9,103 nt of DNA from Candidatus Dormiibacterota bacterium (lineage in GTDB: Bacteria; Chloroflexota; Dormibacteria; UBA8260): assembly GCA_955652545.1 (NCBI GenBank), contig CATPCA010000131.1:1-9103 (forward strand). Direction: 5' to 3'. Below, piece by piece: positions 1 through 6,261 of this stretch. The translations under genes and the position numbers were made by a program. Position 1 is the stretch's first letter, and each line of letters begins with the position of its first letter. The notes beneath the pieces are model-generated. The model searched no databases and was not told the DNA's origin. It was given only the letters and a program-made list of their open reading frames with translations.

Positions 1-337
1 GCAGGGTGCGCCCGGTGATCTCGCCCCGGTGGATGAGGAGGTCGTGCACAAGGAGCACGAGCGAGCCGACGTTGCCGCCGTTGGCGAGGGCGATGAGCAC
101 GATCGCAGCCACCCGGCTGGGGCCGGCTTCCCCGGCACGCCGGTGCGGTCGGGCCACGATGAGCGGCACGAGGATCGCACCCTCGAGCACGGGCAGGACC
201 CAGCGCGGCCCGAGCAGCAGCGAGGCCGGCAGGCTGGCGTAGAGCGCGATGGCCGCGATGACCGCCAGCGTCGCCGGCCACCGGGACTCCAGCAGCGGGC
301 GGCTGTCGACCGTCGCGGGTGCGGCGCTGTCGGGCAT
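1..337 (-). CDS. Conserved membrane protein of unknown function (3' end cut by window edge)
   Basis: The first 112 codons of a membrane protein read without a stop from ATG at 337 down to the window edge. The start MPDSAAPATVDSRPL is followed by three hydrophobic segments at about residues 20-43, 46-62 and 75-101, joined by a short basic loop (ARPHRR, 62-67). The stretch LGPRWVLPVLE (42-52) and the later AN-rich helix resemble a widespread bacterial family of roughly 200-residue multi-pass proteins that I know only as hypothetical; this resemblance is from memory. No function can be given. It lies 26 bp downstream of the marR stop in the same direction, so it may be co-transcribed with marR, but it also has its own -10-like box (345-350) exactly 7 bases before the ATG and no Shine-Dalgarno. 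That the reading frame is a real gene is fairly secure because of the hydrophobic pattern and the absence of stops. Confidence 0.8.
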   Translation of the reverse strand, partial: MPDSAAPATVDSRPLLESRWPATLAVIAAIALYASLPASLLLGPRWVLPVLEGAILVPLIVARPHRRAGEAGPSRVAAIVLIALANGGNVGSLVLLVHDLLIHRGEITGRTL

Positions 338-344
338 CGACCGG

Positions 345-350
345 ACGATA
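345..350 (-). promoter_or_regulatory. -10-like box for the membrane protein, leaderless spacing
   Basis: On the minus strand TATCGT (4 of 6 matches to TATAAT) is followed by seven bases and then the ATG at 337. Transcription beginning about 7 bases past the hexamer would start at the ATG, giving a leaderless mRNA. No convincing -35 is visible and there is no purine-rich ribosome site in the 26-bp gap after marR. This is inference from position, strengthened by the same arrangement at other genes of the window. Confidence 0.4.
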
Positions 351-363
351 CGCCCAGTGCCGC

Positions 364-858
364 CTACGCGCCCGGGCAGCCTCCTGCCGCGCCACCTCCG
401 GGAAGCCTGGCCAGGATGCTTTCGCAGATCCGCCTCAGCTCGGCGGCGTCCTCCTTGGAGAGCCCGTCGAACAGGTGGGTGCGCAGGTGCTCGACATGTC
501 GGGGCGCGGTGGCTTCCAGGGCGGCACGACCGGCGTCGGTGAGCACCGCGAGCCAGCCACGGCGATCGCTCGGGCAGGTGGTGCGCTCCACCCAGCCAAG
601 GTCGACCAGCCGCTCGACGGCGTGGGTGATCCGGCTCGGGGAGGAGAGGGTGGCCTCCGCCAGCTCATTCATGCGCAGGGCGCCGTGGGGTGCCGCGGCG
701 AGGAGAACGAGCAGCTCGTAAGCCCCCGGAGCCATGCCGGCGTCGCGCGACAGGTCGCGCTCGAGCTGGGCGAACAGCAGCCGGGAGGAGTGTGCGAACG
801 CCCGCCAGGTGCGCAGCTGCTCGTCGGTGAGCGATGTCGGGGAGGTCGCGGTTGCCAT
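364..858 (-). CDS. MarR-family winged-helix transcriptional regulator
   Basis: This 164-residue protein has the size and order of a MarR repressor: an N-terminal dimerisation helix (about 11-38), a helix-turn-helix (about 61-87, with recognition helix around SSPSRITHAVERLV at 72-85), a wing carrying the family D-R-R-G signature (98-101) and a C-terminal dimerisation helix (about 120-152). MarR proteins are cytoplasmic dimers that bind short inverted repeats and release them on binding aromatic or lipophilic ligands, or on oxidation. Cysteines sit at 95 (wing), 145 and 161; none matches the N-terminal reactive cysteine of OhrR, so I make no redox claim. The frame is open upstream to a TTG at 888, but I choose the ATG at 858 because a promoter (-10 at 870-865) would start transcription there; ATG at 864 is the alternative. 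It is divergent from yceI and probably represses itself and yceI from the shared inverted repeat at 881-894. Confidence 0.93.
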   Translation of the reverse strand: MATATSPTSLTDEQLRTWRAFAHSSRLLFAQLERDLSRDAGMAPGAYELLVLLAAAPHGALRMNELAEATLSSPSRITHAVERLVDLGWVERTTCPSDRRGWLAVLTDAGRAALEATAPRHVEHLRTHLFDGLSKEDAAELRRICESILARLPGGGAAGGCPGA

Positions 859-864
859 GGACAT

Positions 865-893
865 AGTGTAACGCGAAAAGTTTGACAATTCAA
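865..893 (-). promoter_or_regulatory. marR promoter (-35 TTGAAT, -10 TACACT), probably leaderless
   Basis: On the minus strand TTGAAT (893-888) and TACACT (870-865) are separated by exactly 17 bases. Each matches 4 of 6 consensus positions. Six bases separate the -10 from the ATG at 858, so the predicted first nucleotide is the A of that ATG. The region lacks a Shine-Dalgarno sequence. The -35 lies wholly inside the inverted repeat 881-894, which would allow autorepression. Confidence 0.6.
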
Positions 894-894
894 A
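881..894. promoter_or_regulatory. Candidate MarR operator 1 (TTTGA-N4-TCAAA)
   Basis: A perfect 5-bp inverted repeat with a 4-base centre, TTTGACAATTCAAA, covers both -35 boxes of the divergent marR and yceI promoters. MarR dimers typically bind inverted repeats of this type between a marR gene and its divergent target. Assignment to this MarR protein is inferred from position and from the second copy at 923-934. Confidence 0.6.
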
Positions 895-910
895 TAGTTG
901 GTGATAGTGT
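882..910 (+). promoter_or_regulatory. yceI promoter (perfect -35 TTGACA, extended -10)
   Basis: TTGACA at 882-887 is a perfect housekeeping -35. After a 17-base spacer comes TAGTGT at 905-910, a poor -10 by itself (3 of 6) but preceded by TGA at 902-904, the TGn extended -10 element. The predicted transcription start is near 917, giving a 36-base leader with a ribosome site. The -35 abuts the marR -35 on the other strand (888-893). Confidence 0.65.
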
Positions 911-922
911 CCCCAGCAACAG

Positions 923-934
923 TTGAGCGTTCAA
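923..934. promoter_or_regulatory. Candidate MarR operator 2 (TTGA-N4-TCAA) in the yceI leader
   Basis: TTGAGCGTTCAA repeats the half-sites and spacing of operator 1, 41 bp further on (about four helical turns). It lies just downstream of the predicted yceI transcription start (near 917) and before the ribosome site. Reading through the window I found no other TTGA-N4-TCAA. A bound dimer here would block elongation or promoter escape of yceI. Confidence 0.5.
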
Positions 935-940
935 GCTCTG

Positions 941-946
941 AAGGAG
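941..946 (+). promoter_or_regulatory. Shine-Dalgarno site of yceI
   Basis: AAGGAG ends six bases before the ATG at 953. It decides the start: the open frame reaches back to a TTG at 923, but that codon lies inside operator 2 and lacks a ribosome site. This is the only clear canonical Shine-Dalgarno in front of a gene in the window. Confidence 0.85.
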
Positions 947-952
947 ACAAGG

Positions 953-1525
953 ATGACCACCACCACCGCCCCCGCCGCCACTGAGATCCCCGGGTACATC
1001 GCCGGCCGCTGGGCCATCGACCAGGTGCACTCCGACGTGTCGTTCACGGCACGCCACCTGATGGTCAGCAAGGTTCGCGGACAGTTCCGCGAGTTCGAGG
1101 GTGAGATCGTCACCGGTGAGGACCCGCGCGACTCGCAGGTCAACGCCGTCATCCAGGTCACCTCCGTTGACACCAACAACGAGATGCGCGACGGCCACGT
1201 CCGCTCGAGCGACTTCTTCGACACCGCCAACCACCCGACCGCGACCTTCCGGTCCACCGGCGTGCGCGTCGAGGACGGGCAGCACGTCGTCGATGGCGAG
1301 CTGACCCTGCGCGGTGTCACCAAGCAGGTCCCGCTGAGCCTGGAGATCAACGGCTTCGGCCCCGACCCCCAGGGCGGAACTCGCGCCGGGTTCACCGCGC
1401 GCGGTCGGATCAACCGCAACGACTTCGGTGTCAGCTTCGGATCCGTGGTGGACGGCATCGCGGCGCTCGGAGACCACATCGACCTGACGCTCGAGATCGA
1501 AGCGATCCTCCAGCCTCAGAGCTGA
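953..1525 (+). CDS. YceI-family lipocalin-like protein
   Basis: The 190-residue product carries the YceI signature from residue 20: W-x-ID-x-x-HS-x-V-x-F-x-x-RH followed by VS-x-VRG-x-F (38-45), then the FFDTANHPTATF and LTLRGVTKQVPL stretches typical of the family, and a C-terminal DFGVSFG. YceI proteins form an extended, lipocalin-like beta-barrel that binds polyisoprenoids or other long lipophilic molecules in a hydrophobic channel. There is no signal peptide: the first 19 residues are polar and Thr/Ala-rich, so this is the cytoplasmic form common in actinobacteria rather than the periplasmic E. coli form. Length fits the family. It is transcribed alone, divergent from marR, with two candidate MarR operators over its promoter and leader, and a strong hairpin follows the stop. 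Induction by a MarR ligand is likely; which ligand is unknown. Confidence 0.95.
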   Translation: MTTTTAPAATEIPGYIAGRWAIDQVHSDVSFTARHLMVSKVRGQFREFEGEIVTGEDPRDSQVNAVIQVTSVDTNNEMRDGHVRSSDFFDTANHPTATFRSTGVRVEDGQHVVDGELTLRGVTKQVPLSLEINGFGPDPQGGTRAGFTARGRINRNDFGVSFGSVVDGIAALGDHIDLTLEIEAILQPQS

Positions 1526-1546
1526 CGCGAAACCCTCCTCACACCC

Positions 1547-1579
1547 GGGCCGGCGGCGACACACTGTTGTCGCCGGCCC
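1547..1579 (+). terminator. Terminator-like hairpin after yceI
   Basis: Twenty-one bases after the yceI stop, GGGCC and GGCGACA (1547-1551 and 1555-1561) pair with TGTCGCC and GGCCC (1568-1574 and 1575-1579): 12 pairs with a three-base bulge and a six-base loop. There is no U-tract, as is common for GC-rich hosts, so efficiency cannot be judged. Confidence 0.6.
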
Positions 1580-1581
1580 AC

Positions 1582-1603
1582 CGGATCATCGATTCATGAT
1601 CCG
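1582..1603. repeat. Inverted repeat CGGATCAT-N6-ATGATCCG
   Basis: Two perfect 8-bp arms flank a six-base centre, only two bases after the preceding hairpin. It could be a second terminator stem or a regulator site. Its GGATCATC octamer (1583-1590) recurs at 1848-1855, directly before the lhr start, which slightly favours a regulatory reading. Confidence 0.5.
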
Positions 1604-1848
1604 CGAGGCCAGCGTTTCAGTCGACCGACCCGAACCGGGTCATTACCAGGGCAGGCTCTCCGCCGTCCTCAGTCGCCTGCCGGCGTGGTTGCCTCCTCCG
1701 CCTCCTCCGGCGTCGCGGACGAGCGACCGCAGCTGGATCACCAACAAACGGCAACGCAGGTCAGGGCAGTTGCCTCTGCCACTCGAGCCGCGATGAGCGG
1801 CCCGCCCTCGGCGCGCCGAGCGCACGCCGACCGCACCGCCGGGTAGGG
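1604..1848. other. Non-coding region upstream of lhr with further inverted repeats
   Basis: No reading frame here looks coding: the short frames on either strand are rich in Arg, Gly and Pro and lack family motifs. It holds GACCCG-N3-CGGGTC (1627-1641), GGCAGGC-N18-GCCTGCC (1650-1681), GGCAAC-N13-GTTGCC (1750-1774) and the 14-bp palindrome at 1807-1820. No tRNA-like fold or recognised riboswitch is visible. A small structured RNA or a long regulatory region for lhr are both possible. Confidence 0.5.
1807..1820. promoter_or_regulatory. Perfect 14-bp palindrome upstream of lhr
   Basis: CTCGGCG is followed directly by its reverse complement CGCCGAG, ending 40 bp before the lhr GTG. A perfect palindrome about 50 bp upstream of a start is where a dimeric regulator would bind. 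It is all GC-rich, so chance is a real alternative. It does not resemble the LexA box of actinobacteria. Confidence 0.35.
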
Positions 1849-1854
1849 GATCAT
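1849..1854 (+). promoter_or_regulatory. Possible lhr -10 (GATCAT), leaderless spacing
   Basis: GATCAT matches TATAAT at 4 of 6 positions, though not the first T, and is followed by six bases and the GTG at 1861. The rival reading is a weak Shine-Dalgarno (AGGGGA, 1845-1850) lying ten bases before the GTG. The two overlap, and I cannot decide between them. Confidence 0.25.
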
Positions 1855-1860
1855 CTGAGC

Positions 1861-4800
1861 GTGGATTCCCTGGGCCTCTTCTCGGCGGCGGCGCAGCGCT
1901 GGTTCGGCGACGCCCTCGGCGAGCCGACGGAGGTGCAGCAGCGCGGCTGGCCGGAGATCGCCGCCGGTCGCAACGCACTGCTTTGCGCGCCGACTGGTAG
2001 CGGCAAGACACTCGCCGCGTTCATGTGGTTCGTCGACAGTCTCGGCCGCGCCCCGACCCCGGCAGAGGCCGAGCGCTGCCGCATCCTGTATGTGTCGCCG
2101 CTGAAGGCCCTCACGGTGGATGTCGAGCGCAACCTGCGTGCTCCGCTGCGCGGCATCGGGCTGGAGGCGGAGCGCCGCGGCGAACCATTCCATGAAGCGC
2201 GCACCGCAGTGCGCAGCGGCGACACGTCCGCCGCCGAGAGGCGCGACCTGGTGCGCCACCCCGCCGACATCCTGATCACGACCCCGGAGTCGCTGTTCCT
2301 CATGCTCACCAGCGCCGCGCGGGAGACGCTGCGCAGCGTTCGCACCGTCATCGTCGACGAGATCCACGCGCTGGCCGGGACCAAGCGCGGTGCGCACCTG
2401 GCGCTCAGCCTGGAGCGGCTGACCGTCCTGTGTGCAACGGAGCCGCAGCGGATCGGGCTGTCGGCCACGCAGCGCCCGCTCAGCGAGGTGGCCCGCTTCC
2501 TCGGCGGGCGCGACCGTGAGGTGGTGATCGTCGACGCCGGGATGCGCAAGCAGATGGAGCTGCGTATCGAGGTGCCGGTGGACGACATGACAGACCTCGA
2601 CCGCGGCGCCGAGCGTGACCTCGACACGACGGCGACCAGAGCCCCCCGGCGGAGCATCTGGCCGGCGATCGCGCCGCGGCTGCTCGAGCTGATCAGGTCG
2701 CATCGCTCCACCATCGTCTTCGTCAACTCGCGCCGTCTGGCGGAGCGCCTCAGCGGTCAGGTCAACGACCTCGCCGGCGAGGACCTGGTCAGGCCCCACC
2801 ACGGGTCGATCGCGCGTGAGCAGCGCACCGTCGTTGAGGAGATGCTCAAGGAGGGCAGACTGCCCGCGATCATCGCCACGTCCTCGCTCGAGCTCGGCAT
2901 CGACATGGGAGCGGTCGACCTGGTGGTGCAGGTCGGCTCGCCGCTGACGGTCGCCGCCGGCCTGCAGCGCATCGGCCGCGCCGGCCACAGCGTCGGCCAG
3001 GTCTCGAAGGGAACCATCTTCCCCACCCACCGTGGCGACCTTGTCGAAGCAGCGGCGATCGCCGAGCGCATGGTCGACGGCGCCATCGAGGAGACGAGGG
3101 TGCCGCGCAACCCGCTGGACGTCCTCGCCCAGCAGCTCGTGGCGATGGCGGCGCTCGACACCTGGGACGTCGCCGAGTTGCGCCGCACAGTCATGCGTGC
3201 CTACCCGTTCGTCGACCTCGGTGAGCGCGCCTTCGAGGCAACCCTCGACATGCTCGACGGGCGCTACCCGTCGGAGGAGTTCGGCGAGCTGCGGGCGCGC
3301 ATCGTCTGGGACCGCGTCGCCGGCACCGTTCGCGGCCGCGCCGGCGCGCAGAGCCTGGCGGTGATCAGCGGCGGGACCATCCCCGACCGCGGCCTGTACA
3401 GCGTCAACATCTTCGAGGACGGTCGCCGCGTCGGCGAGCTCGACGAGGAGATGGTGTACGAGCTCCGCCCCGGCGAGACATTCATCCTCGGTGCGACCAC
3501 CTGGCGATGCGTGGACATCACTCCACAGCAGGTGCTGGTGCTTCCCGCCCCGGGCGAGCCCGGCAGGATCGCGTTCTGGCACGGCGACTCGATCGGACGT
3601 CCGTATGAGGTGGGCGCTGCGGTCGGCGCCATGGTGCGCGAGCTCGGCGCCCTCCCGGACGGCGAGGCGCTCGACCGTCTGCGCGGCCGGGCCGGCCTCG
3701 ACGAGCGGGCCGCGCGCAACCTCGTCGACCACCTCGCCGACCAGGTCGCGGCCACCGGGGTGATGCCCGACGACCGCACCATCGTCGTCGAGCGATTCCG
3801 CGACCAGCTCGGCGACTGGCGATTGTGTGTCCTGACTCCTTTCGGCGCTCGTGTGCACGCACCGTGGTCGCTGGTGGCCGCGCAACGGCTGCGCGACGAG
3901 GTCGGCTCCGACGTGCAGGCGATTCACAGCGACGACGGCTTCGCGCTGCGCATCGCCGACATCGACCGCATGCCCGACGCTGCAACGCTCTTCCTCGACC
4001 CCGACGACATCGTCGCCGCCGTCACCGAGCAGCTCGACGGCAGCTCGCTCTTCGCGTCACGCTTCCGTGAGAACGCTGCGCGCGCGCTGCTGCTGCCGCG
4101 CCGCCGACCCGGCCAGCGCACGCCTTTGTGGCAGCAGCGCCAGCGGAGCGCGGGCCTGCTCCAGGTGGTCACGCGTCACCCGTCGTTCCCCATCCTCGTC
4201 GAGACCTATCGCGAATGCCTCCGCGATGTCTTCGACCTCGAAGCGCTGGCGGGGATCATGCGCGCCGTGCGTGCGCGTCAGATCCGCGTCGTCGAGGCGG
4301 AGACCGCGCAGCCGTCACCGGTGGCGAGCTCCCTTCTCTTCGAGTACGTCGCTCAGTACATGTATGACGGGGACGGACCGGTTGCGGAGCGCCGCGCCGC
4401 CGCGCTCAGCCTGGATCGTGACCTTCTCGCCGAGTTGCTCGGCAGCGATGACCTGCGCGAACTGCTCGACCCCAACGCGATCGACGCCACCGAACTGCAG
4501 CTGCAGCACCTCGACGACTCGTCGCGTCCTCGCGACGCCGACGGCGCGCTCGACGTCCTGCGTACCGTCGGCGACCTCTCCGCCGACGAGGCCGCAGCTC
4601 GCGGTGTCACCCCGGAATGGGCCGATGACCTGGTCGCCGCTCGTCGCGCACTCCGCGTACGACTCGCCGGGGAGGTGCGCGTCATCGCCGCCGACGACGC
4701 CGGTCGGTACCGTGATGCGCTCGGCGTCGCGCTCCCACCAGGCCTTGCTGCGGCGCACGTCGCGGCGACACCCGACGCGCTCGCCGCGCTGATCCGCAGG

Positions 4801-6225
4801 TATGCGCGCACCCATGTCCCGTTCGTCGCCGGCGACGTGGCGGCGCGCTGGGCGATCCCGTTGCGGAACGTGGTCGCGGCGCTGGGCACCCTGGTTGCTG
4901 CCGGCGACCTGATCGCCGGGCATTTCCGTCCCGGCGGCGGCGAACGCGAATACTGCCATCCGGAGGTGCTGCAACGACTCAGACGCCGTTCGCTGGCGGC
5001 TCTTCGGCGTGAGGTTGAGGCAGTCCCCGGCGACACGTTTGCGCGATTCCTGATGGCGTGGCAGGGCATCGGGTCGTACGCTCGCGGCCCCGAACGTCTC
5101 CTCGAGGTGATCACCCAGCTGCAGGGGCTGCCGGTCGCGCTCTCCGTGCTGGAGCGCGACGTGCTGCCGGCCCGCATGGGCTACGACGGCCGGCTCCTCG
5201 ACGAGTTGATCGCCGCCGGCGAGGTGGTGTGGCAGGGGAGGGGCGCAATCGGCCGCGATGACGGCCGCATCGCGCGCTTCCTGCGCGGCGACGCCCCCGC
5301 GCTGCTGGCCCCGCCCGCCGACCCGCCGCGCTCTGACGTCCTCGATGCCATCCGCCACCGGCTCGGCGGCGGCGGCGCGGCGTTCGTGCGCGACCTCCTC
5401 GACGCCTGTCCCGGTGTGCCGCTCGATGAGGTCGTCGACGCCCTGTACGACCTGGTCTGGTCCGGAGAGGTGTCCAACGACACGCTGCAACCGCTGCGCT
5501 TCCTCGGCCCGGTGCGCCGTCATCCCCGACGGCCGCTGATGCGCCTGGTGCCGCCCCGCGCCCAGGGCCGCTGGTCGCTGACCGGGGCCGGGGCGACCGT
5601 CAATGCCACGGAGCAGGGCATCGCCCTGGCCACCAGCCTGCTCCAGCGCCACGGCGTGCTCACTCGCGAAGCGGTGTCGGGCGAGGGCGTCAGCGGTGGG
5701 TTCGCGGCGCTGTACCCGGTGCTGCGCGCCATGGAGGAGGCCGGGCGCATCCGGCGCGGCTACTTCGTGGAGGGATGCGGAGCTGCGCAGTTCGCTCTCC
5801 CCGGCGCGGTCGACGCCCTCCGCAGCCAGCGGACCGCGACGCCGGCCAGCACCCTGCTCGCCGCCGTGGATCCCGCCAACCCGTTCGGCGCGGTGCTGCC
5901 CTGGCCGGCGCTGGCCGGCAGGGCTGCGCGCGCCGCCGGCGCGTACACCATCCTCCGCGGCGGCGAGCTGCGCTTCTTCGTCGAGCGCGGCGGTCGCTCG
6001 ATGCTCTCCAGCGGTGAGCCCGACGACACCGACATCGAGCTGCTCACCGGGGTGGCGGCGCGAATGGGCAGGCTGGACCTGCAGAGCATCGACGGCGAAG
6101 CGGCATCGGGCCACGCCCTCGCCACCAGGCTGCGCTCCGCGGGGTTCGTCTCGAGCCCGCGAGGACTCGTCTTCTACCCGCCGCGGCCGGCCGCGATGCA
6201 CGCCAGGGCCGACGCCCGGGGGTGA
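1861..6225 (+). CDS. lhr: Lhr: large ATP-dependent 3'-5' RNA:DNA/DNA helicase
   Basis: The 1454-residue product is a full-length Lhr, close in size to the E. coli and mycobacterial proteins (about 1500). It is a superfamily 2 helicase: Q-motif glutamines at 26-27, Walker A APTGSGKT (43-50), TPES (141-144), DEIH (166-169), SAT (201-203), motif IV IVFVNSRRLAERL (285-297), motif V around ATSSLELGIDMG (339-350) and motif VI QRIGRAGH (369-376). After the RecA domains come the Lhr winged-helix and beta-barrel parts; FWHGD (572-576) has the Trp-x-x-Asp spacing of DNA-contacting residues in mycobacterial Lhr (from memory). Residues from about 860 on form the Lhr C-terminal extension with winged-helix repeats and the RGYFVEG motif near 1299-1305. 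Lhr translocates 3' to 5' on single-stranded DNA and unwinds RNA:DNA hybrids, and is linked to DNA repair. Start GTG 1861 fits the family's N-terminus. No nei glycosylase gene lies beside it, unlike in mycobacteria. Confidence 0.97.
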   Translation: MDSLGLFSAAAQRWFGDALGEPTEVQQRGWPEIAAGRNALLCAPTGSGKTLAAFMWFVDSLGRAPTPAEAERCRILYVSPLKALTVDVERNLRAPLRGIGLEAERRGEPFHEARTAVRSGDTSAAERRDLVRHPADILITTPESLFLMLTSAARETLRSVRTVIVDEIHALAGTKRGAHLALSLERLTVLCATEPQRIGLSATQRPLSEVARFLGGRDREVVIVDAGMRKQMELRIEVPVDDMTDLDRGAERDLDTTATRAPRRSIWPAIAPRLLELIRSHRSTIVFVNSRRLAERLSGQVNDLAGEDLVRPHHGSIAREQRTVVEEMLKEGRLPAIIATSSLELGIDMGAVDLVVQVGSPLTVAAGLQRIGRAGHSVGQVSKGTIFPTHRGDLVEAAAIAERMVDGAIEETRVPRNPLDVLAQQLVAMAALDTWDVAELRRTVMRAYPFVDLGERAFEATLDMLDGRYPSEEFGELRARIVWDRVAGTVRGRAGAQSLAVISGGTIPDRGLYSVNIFEDGRRVGELDEEMVYELRPGETFILGATTWRCVDITPQQVLVLPAPGEPGRIAFWHGDSIGRPYEVGAAVGAMVRELGALPDGEALDRLRGRAGLDERAARNLVDHLADQVAATGVMPDDRTIVVERFRDQLGDWRLCVLTPFGARVHAPWSLVAAQRLRDEVGSDVQAIHSDDGFALRIADIDRMPDAATLFLDPDDIVAAVTEQLDGSSLFASRFRENAARALLLPRRRPGQRTPLWQQRQRSAGLLQVVTRHPSFPILVETYRECLRDVFDLEALAGIMRAVRARQIRVVEAETAQPSPVASSLLFEYVAQYMYDGDGPVAERRAAALSLDRDLLAELLGSDDLRELLDPNAIDATELQLQHLDDSSRPRDADGALDVLRTVGDLSADEAAARGVTPEWADDLVAARRALRVRLAGEVRVIAADDAGRYRDALGVALPPGLAAAHVAATPDALAALIRRYARTHVPFVAGDVAARWAIPLRNVVAALGTLVAAGDLIAGHFRPGGGEREYCHPEVLQRLRRRSLAALRREVEAVPGDTFARFLMAWQGIGSYARGPERLLEVITQLQGLPVALSVLERDVLPARMGYDGRLLDELIAAGEVVWQGRGAIGRDDGRIARFLRGDAPALLAPPADPPRSDVLDAIRHRLGGGGAAFVRDLLDACPGVPLDEVVDALYDLVWSGEVSNDTLQPLRFLGPVRRHPRRPLMRLVPPRAQGRWSLTGAGATVNATEQGIALATSLLQRHGVLTREAVSGEGVSGGFAALYPVLRAMEEAGRIRRGYFVEGCGAAQFALPGAVDALRSQRTATPASTLLAAVDPANPFGAVLPWPALAGRAARAAGAYTILRGGELRFFVERGGRSMLSSGEPDDTDIELLTGVAARMGRLDLQSIDGEAASGHALATRLRSAGFVSSPRGLVFYPPRPAAMHARADARG

Positions 6226-6261
6226 CGGCAGCGCGCCGGTCTCAGGCCGCCGGCGTGACCC
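6220..6261. terminator. Possible bidirectional terminator between lhr and hemolysin III gene
   Basis: The two genes converge with 16 bp between stops. GGGTGACG (6220-6227) pairs with CGTGACCC (6254-6261) except for one mismatch, and an inner stem CGCCGG/CCGGCG (6234-6239 with 6250-6255) is an alternative. Both stop codons lie within the structure. No U-tract follows on either strand, so this is tentative. Confidence 0.35.

Noticed and set aside
29..885. Plus-strand frames across 29-721 and 319-885
   Set aside because: They overlap the minus-strand membrane protein and marR genes, whose products have clear hydrophobic and MarR patterns; the plus-strand translations are Arg/Pro-rich shadows.
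1596..1796. 66-codon plus-strand frame in the yceI-lhr gap
   Set aside because: Its start lies in an inverted repeat, there is no ribosome site or promoter at a suitable distance, and the product is Pro/Arg-rich with no pattern.
1526..1860. LexA/SOS box upstream of lhr
   Set aside because: I looked for TCGAAC-N4-GTTCGA-like and TTGTCRGTG-like motifs because Lhr is a repair-linked helicase; none is present.
1738..3927. 729-codon open frame on the minus strand opposite lhr
   Set aside because: It is the antisense of conserved Lhr helicase motifs; its composition (His, Arg, Gly, Asp rich) has no recognisable domain. Long antisense frames are normal in GC-rich genes.
4315..6201. 628-codon open frame on the minus strand opposite the Lhr C-terminal region
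   Set aside because: Antisense shadow of lhr with low-complexity Ala/Arg/Gly/Glu composition and no family motif.
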